A stretch of DNA of 64,000 bases from Armatimonadota bacterium (lineage in GTDB: Bacteria; Armatimonadota; Zipacnadia; Zipacnadales; UBA11051), in contig JABLXH010000010.1 of NCBI GenBank assembly GCA_013178155.1, forward strand, positions 124,001 to 188,000, read 5' to 3'. Under the pieces are notes generated by a model. It was not told where the DNA came from. It made no database searches and saw only the letters and a program-made list of their open reading frames with translations. Positions 17,060-26,520 of this stretch are shown piece by piece. Each line of letters opens with the position of its first letter. Position 1 is the first letter of the stretch. Both the position numbers and the translations under genes were made by a program.

Positions 17060-20000
17060 CTAGCGCGGGAACCACAGGTCCACCGTGATGTTCTGGCCGA
17101 ACGGCACTCCGGTGCCGCTGGCATACTGCCACTCGGGCGGTTGTGACCATGTGCCGGCGGCGATGTCGCTTGAGACCCGGCGGCCATCGGCCAACTCCAG
17201 CTCGATCCAGAAGCGCCGAACACTGAAATAGTCGCTGCCCTCGTTGGCCAACTCGAACTCATTCCGATATCGCAGGGACTGGATGGCTTCGGGAGTCAGT
17301 GGGACACTGGCCGGCGCGAAGATGCCCTCCACCTCGTTGCCGCCCGCGGGTGCCATACTGCCCAGTCGAATGCCGTTGAGCACCGCGTAACTCACGTACT
17401 GTCCGCTGCCCTGGAGGCCGCAGCCCTCGTAGTGCAGCACACCGCTTCGAGCGCCACGGAGCTCCTCGAGGGTCAAGCCCCTGACGACGAAGGGACCCGT
17501 CTCCCGGGCGAAAGCGCCACCGGCATCCAGCAGTGTGCGGCGCAGCACTGGCGCCAGGGTCTCGATCCGCAAGTCCGCCCAGCAGGCCCAGTCGCCGCTG
17601 GAGTTGTCTTCTTCCCCGACATCAGCGATCAGTTTCAGGCGGATGGTCTGCCCAGCCCAACGACTCAGATCAGCCTCGATCGTCTGCCACTCGTGTCTCA
17701 TGACCTGGGTGGTGGCCAGGACCTCCTCTCGGCCGTCAGGCTCCAACAGCACGACCTTGTAAAGTACACCGTCACCGAGGTCGCTGCCGTCCCGTTTGCC
17801 GACGGCTGCTCGGAAGGCCGCTGCTGGTGCGGCAGGCAGCGCGATCGGTGGCAGCACGACAAAGGTATAGCCCACGCCACCCATCCAGGGCGGATGGATG
17901 TTGATAGCAGCTTTGACCTTGTTGCCGCAGCTCGCCTCACCGCGGACCGCATGGGCGCCGGTCTCGCCCATATCCGTGGTCTCTGGCCGGCCGCGCAGGG
18001 CCATCCCTGCCTCGAAAGCCTCCGGCACCGATACGACCGGGGCCAGGCCTTCCGCCACCCGCATGCCTTTCTCAATGCGCTGTCGCAAGTCACCGGCGAC
18101 CAACTCGATTACCAGGGTCTCCGCGGTCTCCTCAGTGGGCGCCCCCAGGTCGAAGATCACCTCCGCACGCTCGCCGGGGGACAGGGCAACAGCCTTCTGC
18201 TGGCCCGCGCAGACAACTGCTATCTCCTGGCGTTTTGCCAGGTTGCTGGTGAGAGCGACCCTCACGCCGTTGCCGTCCAACGCCACTTCTACATCGGCAA
18301 GAGGCACGACCGTGAAGTCAATCCAGGCGCCCTCGTACTCCTGCCACAGCCGAGTTCCAGGAGACGCGTCGTTCGGGACCTGGAAGCGGTGCTCCTGGCG
18401 CCCGCGCACCACGACCTCCTCACCGGGCACAACCGTCTCCCGGTCGCAGGTCAGCGTGGCTGTAACCACCCGGCGGCCGCCCTGCAGGCGGTAGCTGAAC
18501 GCGCCCTCAACCGGGAGGACGTAGGTCAGGCCTCGCGACACGCGCAGCTCCGCCGGTCCGAGCTCTCGATTGTCCTCACTCAAGGCCACGGCGCTCACGG
18601 CGTCCACCGCAAAGCCGCAGTCCGCGCCCTGGTAGGCCAGAATCTCATACTGGTTGTCGGGCAAGATCCGACAGATGGCGGGGCCGTTGCTGGCAGCCAG
18701 CGGGAACCGCGTGAAGCGTCCGCGGCCATCAGCGTAGATATAGGCCGGCGAGACCGAGTAGTCACAACGGTGGCCGTCGCGGTCGCCACTGAAGACCTCG
18801 ATCTTGCCGTCTTTCGTCCAGCCCACGTAACCGTTGGGGGGGAGGTCCACCTGCCGACCCTGGAACGTCGTCACCAGGCGCTCCTTTGGGTGGCCGTTGA
18901 CCACCGTGCAGGTCCCGTCGGCATAGCGTGTGGCGACCTGTGAGCGCTGATAGCATCCGCTCGCCACCGCCGACGAGGTGTCATGCAGCTTGCCTTCCGC
19001 ATCGGCATAGCGGATCTCGGCCACTGTGGAGAGGCAGTAGCGGCTGTGGAGCTGCTGCAGCATGTAGTAGCTGCGCAGCATATTCTGGCGGCCGCCTTCC
19101 ATCATCAGGAAGCCCGGGTGGCCGAAGGCCACGGTGGCCGCCAGGAAGCGGTCGGCATAGGCGTCACGTTCCTCGGGCGAGGCCCCGGGGCTCTTGCCCT
19201 CCCCATAGAACATGCTGGGCGCACCCATGCCGAAATTGCAGTTCACCGGGTGCATCTTTCGCAGGTCCAGGTCCACCAGCCAGGGCTGGTTGGGCAGGTC
19301 ATAGCCCCGGTCCTGGGCGTAGTTGCCGTCGGTGAGGCCGGAGTAGTAGAAGTGGAAGTTGCCCTCCGAGTACACCGGGCCACCCCACGCCGCCTTCTGG
19401 TGCAGCATGATCTCGCCGTAGCTGTAGTAAGTGGCGGCGAAGGTGCCGGCCCCGGGCACCCGCGCGTCGTAGTCGGTGCGCTCCCACGGGGCGACGGCGG
19501 TGTGCACGTCACAGTAGGCGGTACTGAAGTGGAACTTCTCCTCGATGATGGGGGCGAGCATGGCGCAGAACTCCACCGCCCGGGCCGGCTTGGGGGCATA
19601 GCAGCGCATCCAGGCGCCCTGGAGCTGGTTGTCAGGCGTGCGGGCGATGAGGTCCGGTGTCCAGTACTCGTTGACCGGTGCGAAGTCGGTGTAGTTGTTG
19701 TATGGCCCGTACGTGAAGCCCAGTTTATCCTGCATGAAGCGGGCATAGTCATACTGGCCCTCGTCGCCGCCCTTGCCGGGCGCGGCCCGGGTGCGGAAGG
19801 TGAAGCTCTCGCCGCCGTCGCGCCAGCCGGTCTCGTGGTCGGTGATAATGACCTGGGTGCAACCCCAGCGGTGCACCAGCGCCCAGAACTTCTTGTCGGC
19901 CTCACGGTCACCGGCGCCGTGCGCTCGCCACAGCTTAGTCCCGGCCACCTGCATGTGCGGCGACTTGGGGTTGGCGACGTTGGGCAGCACTTCCTCGTAA

Positions 20001-21412
20001 AGTGGCGAAAGCGTCAGGAAGAGGCGCTCGTAGCAGTCATTGCGCTGGCCGTCGGTCTTCGGGATGTACCGTGTGCCGCCCTGGTAGGCGACACCCTCAT
20101 CGGTCACCTCGTGCCCGCCGAAGGGGATGGAGGAGTTGGACAGGTACCAGTCGGTGTTGCCGGTGAGGAAGAGGGGGGCATCGGCAGGGCCGCTGACGGC
20201 CACTGAGGGCCGGCTGCCACCGTAGTGGTAGTAGGGGTTCACCACGAGACGCGGGTTCTCCAGACCCAGTGCACGACCGTAACGCACCTCGGCCACGACC
20301 CCACCCGGCGCCACCACGTCCACTACCAGCGACTTGTTCCACAGGCGGTAAGTGTACGTCGCCTCGGTCTGGCGGTCACCGGCCGCGAGCCGCCAGCGGG
20401 ACACCACCGTGTCGCCCACGCGCTCCGTCCCCAGGTGCTCCGCCGTCTCGGGCGGGACGGCCCGGCCATCGGCACCCACCAGGTACACGCCGCCGCCGAC
20501 GCACGGCCGGATGACGCCCCCCCTCCCCTCCCACCGCACCGCGATGTCATCCAGCATGCCGCTGCGGGGAGTTACACGCCATGTCAACTGGCCGTCCGCG
20601 CCCCTGTACACGAACGCGAAGGCCTGCCCCACAGCGTTGAGGCTGGTCGTGAAATCCCTGGTCACATTGCCCGGCAGGATGGTCTCGAGACGGTTGGGAA
20701 AGGGCAGCTTGCCAGGCCCCGTATTGGTGCCCACGGTCTGGCCGGGGAACATGGGGATGCCACGCTCTGGCCGGGGCTCGAAGGTCAGCCGCTTGAACTC
20801 CTCGGTGAACACCGCCAGGTTGTCGAAGTACAGCACCCGGTCCTGCGTGTTGCGCCCGCCAACCACCTCGAAGCGCACGAACTTCGCCCCTCCGGCCTTC
20901 ACACGCTCGATCTGCTCCGGGTCCAGGCGGCGGTAGGCCAGGTGCCACTCGACCCAGTTCACGTAGATCAGAAGGACGCTGAACTCCTCGCCGTTCCGAT
21001 CCTCAAAGACAGCAAAGACGGTCACCGGCGGGGTCGACGGGTCACGGCTGTAGCCCCAGTTGTTGCCGTAGATCCAGCAGCTCACGCAGTCGAAGGATCC
21101 GGGGATGGGGATGGGTTGCGGCGGGCCGAAGCTCACGACCGGGCCTCCGTTGCCGGTGTAGCGATAGGTGAGTTTGCCCACATAGCGGTCCCATATCTGC
21201 TGCTCGCGGGTCCGCACCAGGGTCGCCTCGCTGAACCGGCCGGTCACTTGCCAGCCCGTCAGGTCCTCGAAGTCCACCAGGGGGGGATGATCGTCCTGCA
21301 TCCGTCCCGCCCAGTCCAACTCATAGGGCCGCTTGCCGACAACTTCCTCTTGCGCCATGACGACCGTCACCCCCAGCAGAGTCGACAACAGAGCACAGGT
21401 TAGCTTGCACAT
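17060..21412 (-). CDS. Very large exported glycoside-hydrolase-like protein (1,450 aa)
   Basis: Signal peptide MCKLTCALLSTLLGVTVVMA. ATG 21412 has a GGAG site 8 bases upstream. An N-terminal jelly-roll (about 30-230) precedes a mutarotase-like beta domain. The central TIM barrel (about 480-830) includes 'DHETGWRDGGE', 'FSTAYCDVHTA' and 'GGPVYSEGNFHFYY', where the Asp of YCDV and the Glu of YSEG are candidate nucleophile and acid/base. C-terminal beta-sandwich and lectin-like modules follow. The organisation recalls endo-alpha-N-acetylgalactosaminidase (GH101-like) or DUF5696 proteins, but I cannot assign the family. It probably acts on exported or cell-surface glycans. It sits downstream of another large exported enzyme on the same strand, in what looks like a glycan-degradation operon. 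Confidence 0.75.
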   Translation of the reverse strand: MCKLTCALLSTLLGVTVVMAQEEVVGKRPYELDWAGRMQDDHPPLVDFEDLTGWQVTGRFSEATLVRTREQQIWDRYVGKLTYRYTGNGGPVVSFGPPQPIPIPGSFDCVSCWIYGNNWGYSRDPSTPPVTVFAVFEDRNGEEFSVLLIYVNWVEWHLAYRRLDPEQIERVKAGGAKFVRFEVVGGRNTQDRVLYFDNLAVFTEEFKRLTFEPRPERGIPMFPGQTVGTNTGPGKLPFPNRLETILPGNVTRDFTTSLNAVGQAFAFVYRGADGQLTWRVTPRSGMLDDIAVRWEGRGGVIRPCVGGGVYLVGADGRAVPPETAEHLGTERVGDTVVSRWRLAAGDRQTEATYTYRLWNKSLVVDVVAPGGVVAEVRYGRALGLENPRLVVNPYYHYGGSRPSVAVSGPADAPLFLTGNTDWYLSNSSIPFGGHEVTDEGVAYQGGTRYIPKTDGQRNDCYERLFLTLSPLYEEVLPNVANPKSPHMQVAGTKLWRAHGAGDREADKKFWALVHRWGCTQVIITDHETGWRDGGESFTFRTRAAPGKGGDEGQYDYARFMQDKLGFTYGPYNNYTDFAPVNEYWTPDLIARTPDNQLQGAWMRCYAPKPARAVEFCAMLAPIIEEKFHFSTAYCDVHTAVAPWERTDYDARVPGAGTFAATYYSYGEIMLHQKAAWGGPVYSEGNFHFYYSGLTDGNYAQDRGYDLPNQPWLVDLDLRKMHPVNCNFGMGAPSMFYGEGKSPGASPEERDAYADRFLAATVAFGHPGFLMMEGGRQNMLRSYYMLQQLHSRYCLSTVAEIRYADAEGKLHDTSSAVASGCYQRSQVATRYADGTCTVVNGHPKERLVTTFQGRQVDLPPNGYVGWTKDGKIEVFSGDRDGHRCDYSVSPAYIYADGRGRFTRFPLAASNGPAICRILPDNQYEILAYQGADCGFAVDAVSAVALSEDNRELGPAELRVSRGLTYVLPVEGAFSYRLQGGRRVVTATLTCDRETVVPGEEVVVRGRQEHRFQVPNDASPGTRLWQEYEGAWIDFTVVPLADVEVALDGNGVRVALTSNLAKRQEIAVVCAGQQKAVALSPGERAEVIFDLGAPTEETAETLVIELVAGDLRQRIEKGMRVAEGLAPVVSVPEAFEAGMALRGRPETTDMGETGAHAVRGEASCGNKVKAAINIHPPWMGGVGYTFVVLPPIALPAAPAAAFRAAVGKRDGSDLGDGVLYKVVLLEPDGREEVLATTQVMRHEWQTIEADLSRWAGQTIRLKLIADVGEEDNSSGDWACWADLRIETLAPVLRRTLLDAGGAFARETGPFVVRGLTLEELRGARSGVLHYEGCGLQGSGQYVSYAVLNGIRLGSMAPAGGNEVEGIFAPASVPLTPEAIQSLRYRNEFELANEGSDYFSVRRFWIELELADGRRVSSDIAAGTWSQPPEWQYASGTGVPFGQNITVDLWFPR

Positions 21413-21469
21413 GGGAAGACTCCGGTAGGTACGAGTTGCGGGCCAAACATCACGAGCTGCCATCTCGGC

Positions 21470-24400
21470 TTACGACGTCCCAGCTCCGAGCCACTTCAGG
21501 GCGTTCAGCAGCAACGCCATTTCATCGGCGGTGGGCGACGCCTCGGTGTCGCCCTCGGCGGCCAGGCCCAGGGCCAGACCGCAAGCCACGTAGCGGCCCC
21601 TCCCTGCCTCACCGGCCACAACGACGGGGGCGCCTTCGGGACTGGCGGCCAGGACCGCACCTGCCGGTCCCGGGCGCAGGCTGATATAGTCATAGTAGGT
21701 CTTCGCCAACGCTTCACCGCGCGGCAGGCCGGCGGTTACCGGGTGGTCGGCCACGACCTGCCAGGACTCGAGGCGCACCTTGTCCACCCCACCCTCGCAA
21801 ACCGCTGGCACCGGAGAGGTGAGCCCCCGGAAGCCGACGGCGTCGTGGGTGGTCAGGAGGCCACCGCCCCGGCGCACGAACTCCCCCAGGAGCGCCGCCA
21901 TCTCCGGCGAGACACTCCCGGGGACTCGCGGCTGTGGATAGACCACGACCTGACAGGCTGCCAGGTTGGCCGCGGTCACACCCCAGACGGCCCGGGCCTC
22001 GATACCCTCCTGACCTTGCAGGGCCCGCAGCACCCCCTCGGACCCGTAGCCGCCCTGGACCACGCCAACGTGCAGTCCGGCCGTGCTGAAGCCGGGCGGT
22101 CCATACCGGGCCTGCTCCTCGGGGGCCAGTGGTTGGAGGGGGAGGGGAGCCAGTCGCTCTCCGGGCCCAAGCGAACGCCAGAGAAAGACATCGCCCTGAC
22201 AGCCCCGGCGGTTCTCCGGCTTATCGCTGGACCGCACGCCCACAATGTCAGCCACCAGGTAGTATCGCTGGGCCGGGTCCACGGCGTCCAGTCGCAGCGT
22301 GTAGACATTGTCCCGGCTCTCGTAGGCCGCCGTGCCGTCATGGACATCAGCGACCAACTCCGTGCGCTGATCGGGGGCGTCGGCGGGAGCCGCTGCCAGG
22401 GCCACGCGCTTGATGGTAAGCCCCCACCAACCCCGGGTGTAGGCGAACTCGGCATGATAGGTGCCAGGCACAGGCAGCCGGTCAGTGACCTCCCAGACCT
22501 TCTGGACGGCCTCCTGGGCCTCAAAGTCCTGGTCCTCCCAGGCGCCCACCTTCTGCCGGAATAGCGACAAGGCAGGATTCCGGATCCCCAGGGGCGCCAG
22601 CGCCTTGCTGACATCAGCCACCGTCTGCTCGGTTACCTGGATCGTGTCGGTCAGACGGGTGCCGCCGGCGCCGCCACAGAGCTCCGACCACGCCCTGAGC
22701 TGGCTGCTGACCTCGACTCCCGCCTCACTCAGGGCGAACAGGTCCTGGTTCATCTGCTCCCGCTCGGCTTCGGTGGGTGGGGTGGGGCGCGACAGCAGGC
22801 TGGCGATGGCATAGAGCCGCTGCAGCATGACGACATAGCCGCGAATGACGCGCGTCTCGGCGATGAGCAGCGGCGCCTTCATCTCCTCCGCCAGGGCCAG
22901 CGCGTGGTCGCATGCCTCCAGGTCCTGCTGCAGATGCGCCACAGTCGGGAAATACCGGAACATGCCCTGGCCCAGGACCGGCTGCTGGCGGGCCTTGATC
23001 ATGTTGGCCGCCTCGCCGAAGAAGGCGCCATAGGGCACGCGCGAGCCATACACGTCCCATCCCACCGGCCCCAGCGTCACAGCCCACTCGGCGACCTTAT
23101 CCACGTCGGCATACCCGCGCCGGGTGGCCCAGGCGGCCGCAAACTCGCGCTCGTCGCGGCCCCGCGCGTTCCATGACCATTCAGCCGCGGCAGTCACATT
23201 GAAGTCATACAGGCGGTTGTCGGGGGTGGCGTAGCCACACAGGCACTGCAGGCCCTTGTCAACGAACTCCGTCATCCGGTACTTGATGAACTGGGGTCCC
23301 GGCCAGGGGCAGACGATGCGCCAGGAGGCGGTGAGTTGCGGGTAACAGCCCAGCCACCGGCCCTGCCGGGCGTACTCCTCCAGCAACGGGTAGATCATCG
23401 GGTCGCGCGAGGAGTCATAGGTCCGGCCGCCATCATAGTAGGTCACGTAGACCTCAGGGGGTATCTCCGCCAGCACCTTGTCGTTGGTGGCGTAGCTGCC
23501 CTGGGTCAGAAGCACACGCAGGCGGACCTTCGGGTTGCGCTCATGGGCGATGCGCCAGGCCTTGACCAGCGCCCGCGCCTCCAGGGCGTACTGCCCCACC
23601 TTCTGGCAGTCCGGACAGCCGCAAGTCAGGTGCATCTCACTCAGCCAGGCGCAAATGTCGCTGACCCCCGGCTGCTCCGCCAGACAGACCATCCAGTCAG
23701 CCAGGATGTCCCAGAACTTGGGTTGGGACAGGCAAGGCGCGACCTCCGACGTGCTCCGCGCCGTGGCCCCCTGGCCCATCAGCTCCGGGTATCTCTCATA
23801 GATGCCGGTGCCCTGGAGCTGGTCGAGATGGGTGATGATCGGGACCACCTTGAGCGCATTCAGCCGCCCGCGCTCGGCCGTCGCCTCGTCCAGATGCGCC
23901 ACACCGCGGCCTTGCGCGTCCACAGTCAGGCTGATATGGGTCTCCACCAGGTTCATCTTCTGGGCGGCCATCCACTCGATGTCGCGGTTGGCACTGCCGC
24001 CCCATTCGCCCCGCTCGGCCAGGTCAGGCCAGTCCACGACGGTGACGATCGGGATGGTGACCTGGTCGCCCTGCTTGCCCTTTTCCAGAAGTTGCACCAG
24101 GGTCGCCGCCGCGTAGTACACACCCCGCTCGGTCAGGCCGGTCAGGGCGAGGCGGTTGCCAGCCAGTGGCGCGATGGCATAGGCCTGGTCGCTGTTCCTG
24201 AGATCGCGCAACCGCTCCGCCCCGGGCGCGTGGTCCGTCCCCAGGCGCCCCAGAAGGCTGCACTGTCCGAGCAGGATCTCAAAGGCCGGGTCAGCCGGCA
24301 CCCATCCGGCTTCCTGTCCAAGAACCGCGTGCAAGCGGGCCGCAGCATTGGCCTCGACATCATTGCTCGCACCCACCCGCCGCACCGCCACGCGGTCCGC

Positions 24401-24553
24401 CGGGACCGTGACCGTACGCTCAATAGTGATCTCCTTGGGCAGGGGGATGAGCTGGCGCAGCCACGCCCGGGCGTCAGGGGCGGGGAGTGCGGCCAGGGAG
24501 GCTGTCGCGACGAGAACAAGCAGGACCGCGATCAGCACGATGGACTGGGGCAT
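21470..24553 (-). CDS. Exported GH20/GH67-like glycosidase with C-terminal ThuA/GATase-like domain (1,027 aa)
   Basis: ATG 24553 follows a perfect AGGAGG site that overlaps the dhaL stop. Signal peptide PQSIVLIAVLLVLVATASLA. Residues about 45-160 match the small alpha/beta domain preceding hexosaminidase or alpha-glucuronidase barrels. The barrel contains 'WLSEMHLTCGCPDCQKVG', whose CxCxxC is typical of DUF4838-like enzymes, and 'NDKVL...YVTYYDGG'. The C-terminal 200 residues have a Rossmann-like ThuA/class I glutamine-amidotransferase look ('VVVYPQPR', 'FVRRGGGLLTTHDAVGF') without the Cys-His-Glu triad I would expect of a glutaminase. The likely role is exported amino-sugar or uronic-acid glycan cleavage. 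The exact family is uncertain. Confidence 0.72.
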   Translation of the reverse strand: MPQSIVLIAVLLVLVATASLAALPAPDARAWLRQLIPLPKEITIERTVTVPADRVAVRRVGASNDVEANAAARLHAVLGQEAGWVPADPAFEILLGQCSLLGRLGTDHAPGAERLRDLRNSDQAYAIAPLAGNRLALTGLTERGVYYAAATLVQLLEKGKQGDQVTIPIVTVVDWPDLAERGEWGGSANRDIEWMAAQKMNLVETHISLTVDAQGRGVAHLDEATAERGRLNALKVVPIITHLDQLQGTGIYERYPELMGQGATARSTSEVAPCLSQPKFWDILADWMVCLAEQPGVSDICAWLSEMHLTCGCPDCQKVGQYALEARALVKAWRIAHERNPKVRLRVLLTQGSYATNDKVLAEIPPEVYVTYYDGGRTYDSSRDPMIYPLLEEYARQGRWLGCYPQLTASWRIVCPWPGPQFIKYRMTEFVDKGLQCLCGYATPDNRLYDFNVTAAAEWSWNARGRDEREFAAAWATRRGYADVDKVAEWAVTLGPVGWDVYGSRVPYGAFFGEAANMIKARQQPVLGQGMFRYFPTVAHLQQDLEACDHALALAEEMKAPLLIAETRVIRGYVVMLQRLYAIASLLSRPTPPTEAEREQMNQDLFALSEAGVEVSSQLRAWSELCGGAGGTRLTDTIQVTEQTVADVSKALAPLGIRNPALSLFRQKVGAWEDQDFEAQEAVQKVWEVTDRLPVPGTYHAEFAYTRGWWGLTIKRVALAAAPADAPDQRTELVADVHDGTAAYESRDNVYTLRLDAVDPAQRYYLVADIVGVRSSDKPENRRGCQGDVFLWRSLGPGERLAPLPLQPLAPEEQARYGPPGFSTAGLHVGVVQGGYGSEGVLRALQGQEGIEARAVWGVTAANLAACQVVVYPQPRVPGSVSPEMAALLGEFVRRGGGLLTTHDAVGFRGLTSPVPAVCEGGVDKVRLESWQVVADHPVTAGLPRGEALAKTYYDYISLRPGPAGAVLAASPEGAPVVVAGEAGRGRYVACGLALGLAAEGDTEASPTADEMALLLNALKWLGAGTS

Positions 24554-24563
24554 GGTCTGCCTC

Positions 24564-25214
24564 CTAGGTGTTCTGCTCGACGTACTCCGCCACCGACCGC
24601 AGGGCAATGGCCACGACGGTGGCTCCGCCGTCAGGAGTGCCGATGGTACGCTCCTGCAGCCAGGCAGCGCGGCCGAACTTCGATTGCCACGGCGCGGTGG
24701 CGGCGGCACCAGCGGCAGCGGCCTCGGCGGCGGCCCGTAACCCCTCGGCCAGTGTCTGGCCCTGAGCAGCCGCGCTCTTCAGGGCTTCTGTCGCCGGCAG
24801 CAGCGCATCCAGCAGCGTCTTGTCTCCGGGCTGGGCCTTGCCCCGTTGCATGATGCCCTCGGCGGCCGCCTCGGCGGCGGCAGCAATCGCCGGCAGGTCC
24901 CAGGTGACGAGGCCGTTGTCTTTGGCATACTTGGCCGCGCGCATGGCGCCCGTCGCGACCAGCGCCCCATACGTTGAAGCCCCGGCCTGGTTGAAGGCCA
25001 TGCCGGCCTTCAGCAGCGCATCCCCCAGGCCCTCTGCCGGCGGGTCGGGCAGGTCCACGATGGCCTGCAGACCCAGGCGGCACGTAACACCCAGGTCGCC
25101 ATCACCCAGGGCCTGGTCCAGGGCGGTAATCTCGTCATTGGCGCCCTGGAAGTCCGCCAGGAGCTTGGCCGCCAGGGGCGCGAAGTCGGCGAGAGTGAGT
25201 TCCGTCTTTGCCAC
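24564..25214 (-). CDS. dhaL: Dihydroxyacetone kinase subunit L (DhaL)
   Basis: 216 aa, the normal DhaL length. The nucleotide-binding signature 'GDGDLGVT' lies near residues 36-43 and 'GASTYGAL' near 78-85. GTG 25214 has GGAGGG seven bases upstream and is preferred over the ORF-start at 25364, whose extra 50 residues look non-coding. DhaL carries ADP/ATP and phosphorylates dihydroxyacetone bound covalently to DhaK. It follows dhaK on the same strand with a 171-bp gap. No dhaM or PTS phosphotransfer protein is seen, so the phosphate donor (PTS or ATP) is undecided. Confidence 0.92.
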   Translation of the reverse strand: MAKTELTLADFAPLAAKLLADFQGANDEITALDQALGDGDLGVTCRLGLQAIVDLPDPPAEGLGDALLKAGMAFNQAGASTYGALVATGAMRAAKYAKDNGLVTWDLPAIAAAAEAAAEGIMQRGKAQPGDKTLLDALLPATEALKSAAAQGQTLAEGLRAAAEAAAAGAAATAPWQSKFGRAAWLQERTIGTPDGGATVVAIALRSVAEYVEQNT

Positions 25215-25385
25215 GGTTCCCTCCAGATGGGGGACATCGCAATGCGCCCCCAAAGCTACCTCAACCCCGGCCCCTCTCCATCGAATGTAAAGGGGCGCAG
25301 GGCAACGGCCTCTGTATTCCTCTTCTGCTCTGCATCCGCTGCAGAGGAGCGGAGCTGGGAGCAAGCCCAGGGGCGGGTTGACAAC

Positions 25386-26387
25386 CTATCCCTGCAACAG
25401 GAACGGCGACCGCGCCGGGGCCAGCAGGCAGCGCTTGAGCTCGTCGTCCAGCTTGAGGAGGCTCACTGACGCCCCGGCCATCTCCATCGAGGTGGCGTAC
25501 TCGCCCACGAAGGCCTTGACCACAGCGATGTTGCGCTCCTGCAGTATCTGGTGTACCCGGCGATACAGAATGTAGAGCTCCTCTGGTGGCGTCGCGCCAA
25601 GACCGTTGATCAGCACCGACACCTCGTCGCCTGAGCCAAAGGGCAGGTCGGCCAGCACCCGCTCGGTCATGATGGTGGCGACCTCGTCAGCGGTCATGAG
25701 CTTCGAGCGCTCCAGGCCCTGCTCGCCGTGGATGCCCATGCCCAGTTCCATCTCGTCCTCACCCAGCGTGAAGGTGGGCTTGCCGACGGCCGGTATAGTG
25801 CAGGGCGACAGCGCCACGCCCATGCTGCGGGTGTTCTCGACCGCCTTCTCGGCGGTGGCGACCACTTCCTCGAGCGAGGCCATCTCCTCCGCCCGGGCCC
25901 CGGCGATCTTGTAGGCGAAGAAAAGCCCGGCAACCGCCCGGCGGCGGAGCTTGTCGGCTACCGGCGCGGAGATGACGTCATCGCGAGCGCGGACCGTGGC
26001 CACGCGGGTGCCCTCCATCTCGCAGATCTCGGCGGCCATGTCGAAGTTCATGATGTCGCCCGAGTAGTTACCATACAGGTACAGCACACCCGCACCACCG
26101 TGGATGGCCTTCGTCACCTCCACCATGGCCTCGACCGAGGGCGAGGAGAAGACATTGCCGATGGACACACCGTCGCAAAGGCCGGGGCCGACATAGCCCA
26201 GGAACACCGGGATATGGCCGGAGCCGCCGCCGGTGGCAATAGCGACCTTGCCGGGGACCGGCCCGTCCGCGCGCATCAGGCCCCGGGGCGTGCCGGGCAC
26301 GCGCTTGAGGTGGCCCGGGTGCGCTGCCAGAATCCCCTCGAGAGTCTCCTCAACAAAGGCCTCGGGGTCATTGATGAGCTTCTTCAT
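25386..26387 (-). CDS. dhaK: Dihydroxyacetone kinase subunit K (DhaK)
   Basis: 333 aa. 'ATGGGSGHIP' (51-60) and 'GMGIHGEQG' containing His220, the residue that forms the hemiaminal with dihydroxyacetone, are intact. ATG 26387 has GGGAGGA just upstream. The product converts dihydroxyacetone to DHAP with DhaL, feeding glycolysis from glycerol or other C3 precursors. The gene diverges from the E1-beta gene (26521) across a 133-bp region holding a GC-rich imperfect palindrome. No glycerol dehydrogenase or DhaR regulator is visible here. Confidence 0.94.
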   Translation of the reverse strand: MKKLINDPEAFVEETLEGILAAHPGHLKRVPGTPRGLMRADGPVPGKVAIATGGGSGHIPVFLGYVGPGLCDGVSIGNVFSSPSVEAMVEVTKAIHGGAGVLYLYGNYSGDIMNFDMAAEICEMEGTRVATVRARDDVISAPVADKLRRRAVAGLFFAYKIAGARAEEMASLEEVVATAEKAVENTRSMGVALSPCTIPAVGKPTFTLGEDEMELGMGIHGEQGLERSKLMTADEVATIMTERVLADLPFGSGDEVSVLINGLGATPPEELYILYRRVHQILQERNIAVVKAFVGEYATSMEMAGASVSLLKLDDELKRCLLAPARSPFLLQG

Positions 26388-26520
26388 GACTGTCCTCCCA
26401 CATCGCGAGATGACGCCAGGGCCCCCTTCCCCGGTGGGAGATGCTTTCCCTCTTGCAGGAGGGGGTAAGAGCCATGGCGAAGCAGCACCTGCCGCTTTCC
26501 TTGAGTGGAGCGTACGTCCT

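Noticed and set aside
17432-18943. 503-codon plus-strand frame inside the 1,450-aa gene, and a similar 505-codon frame at 23,336-24,853
   Set aside because: Both are antisense shadows of signal-peptide-bearing, domain-containing proteins, with no ribosome-binding sites.
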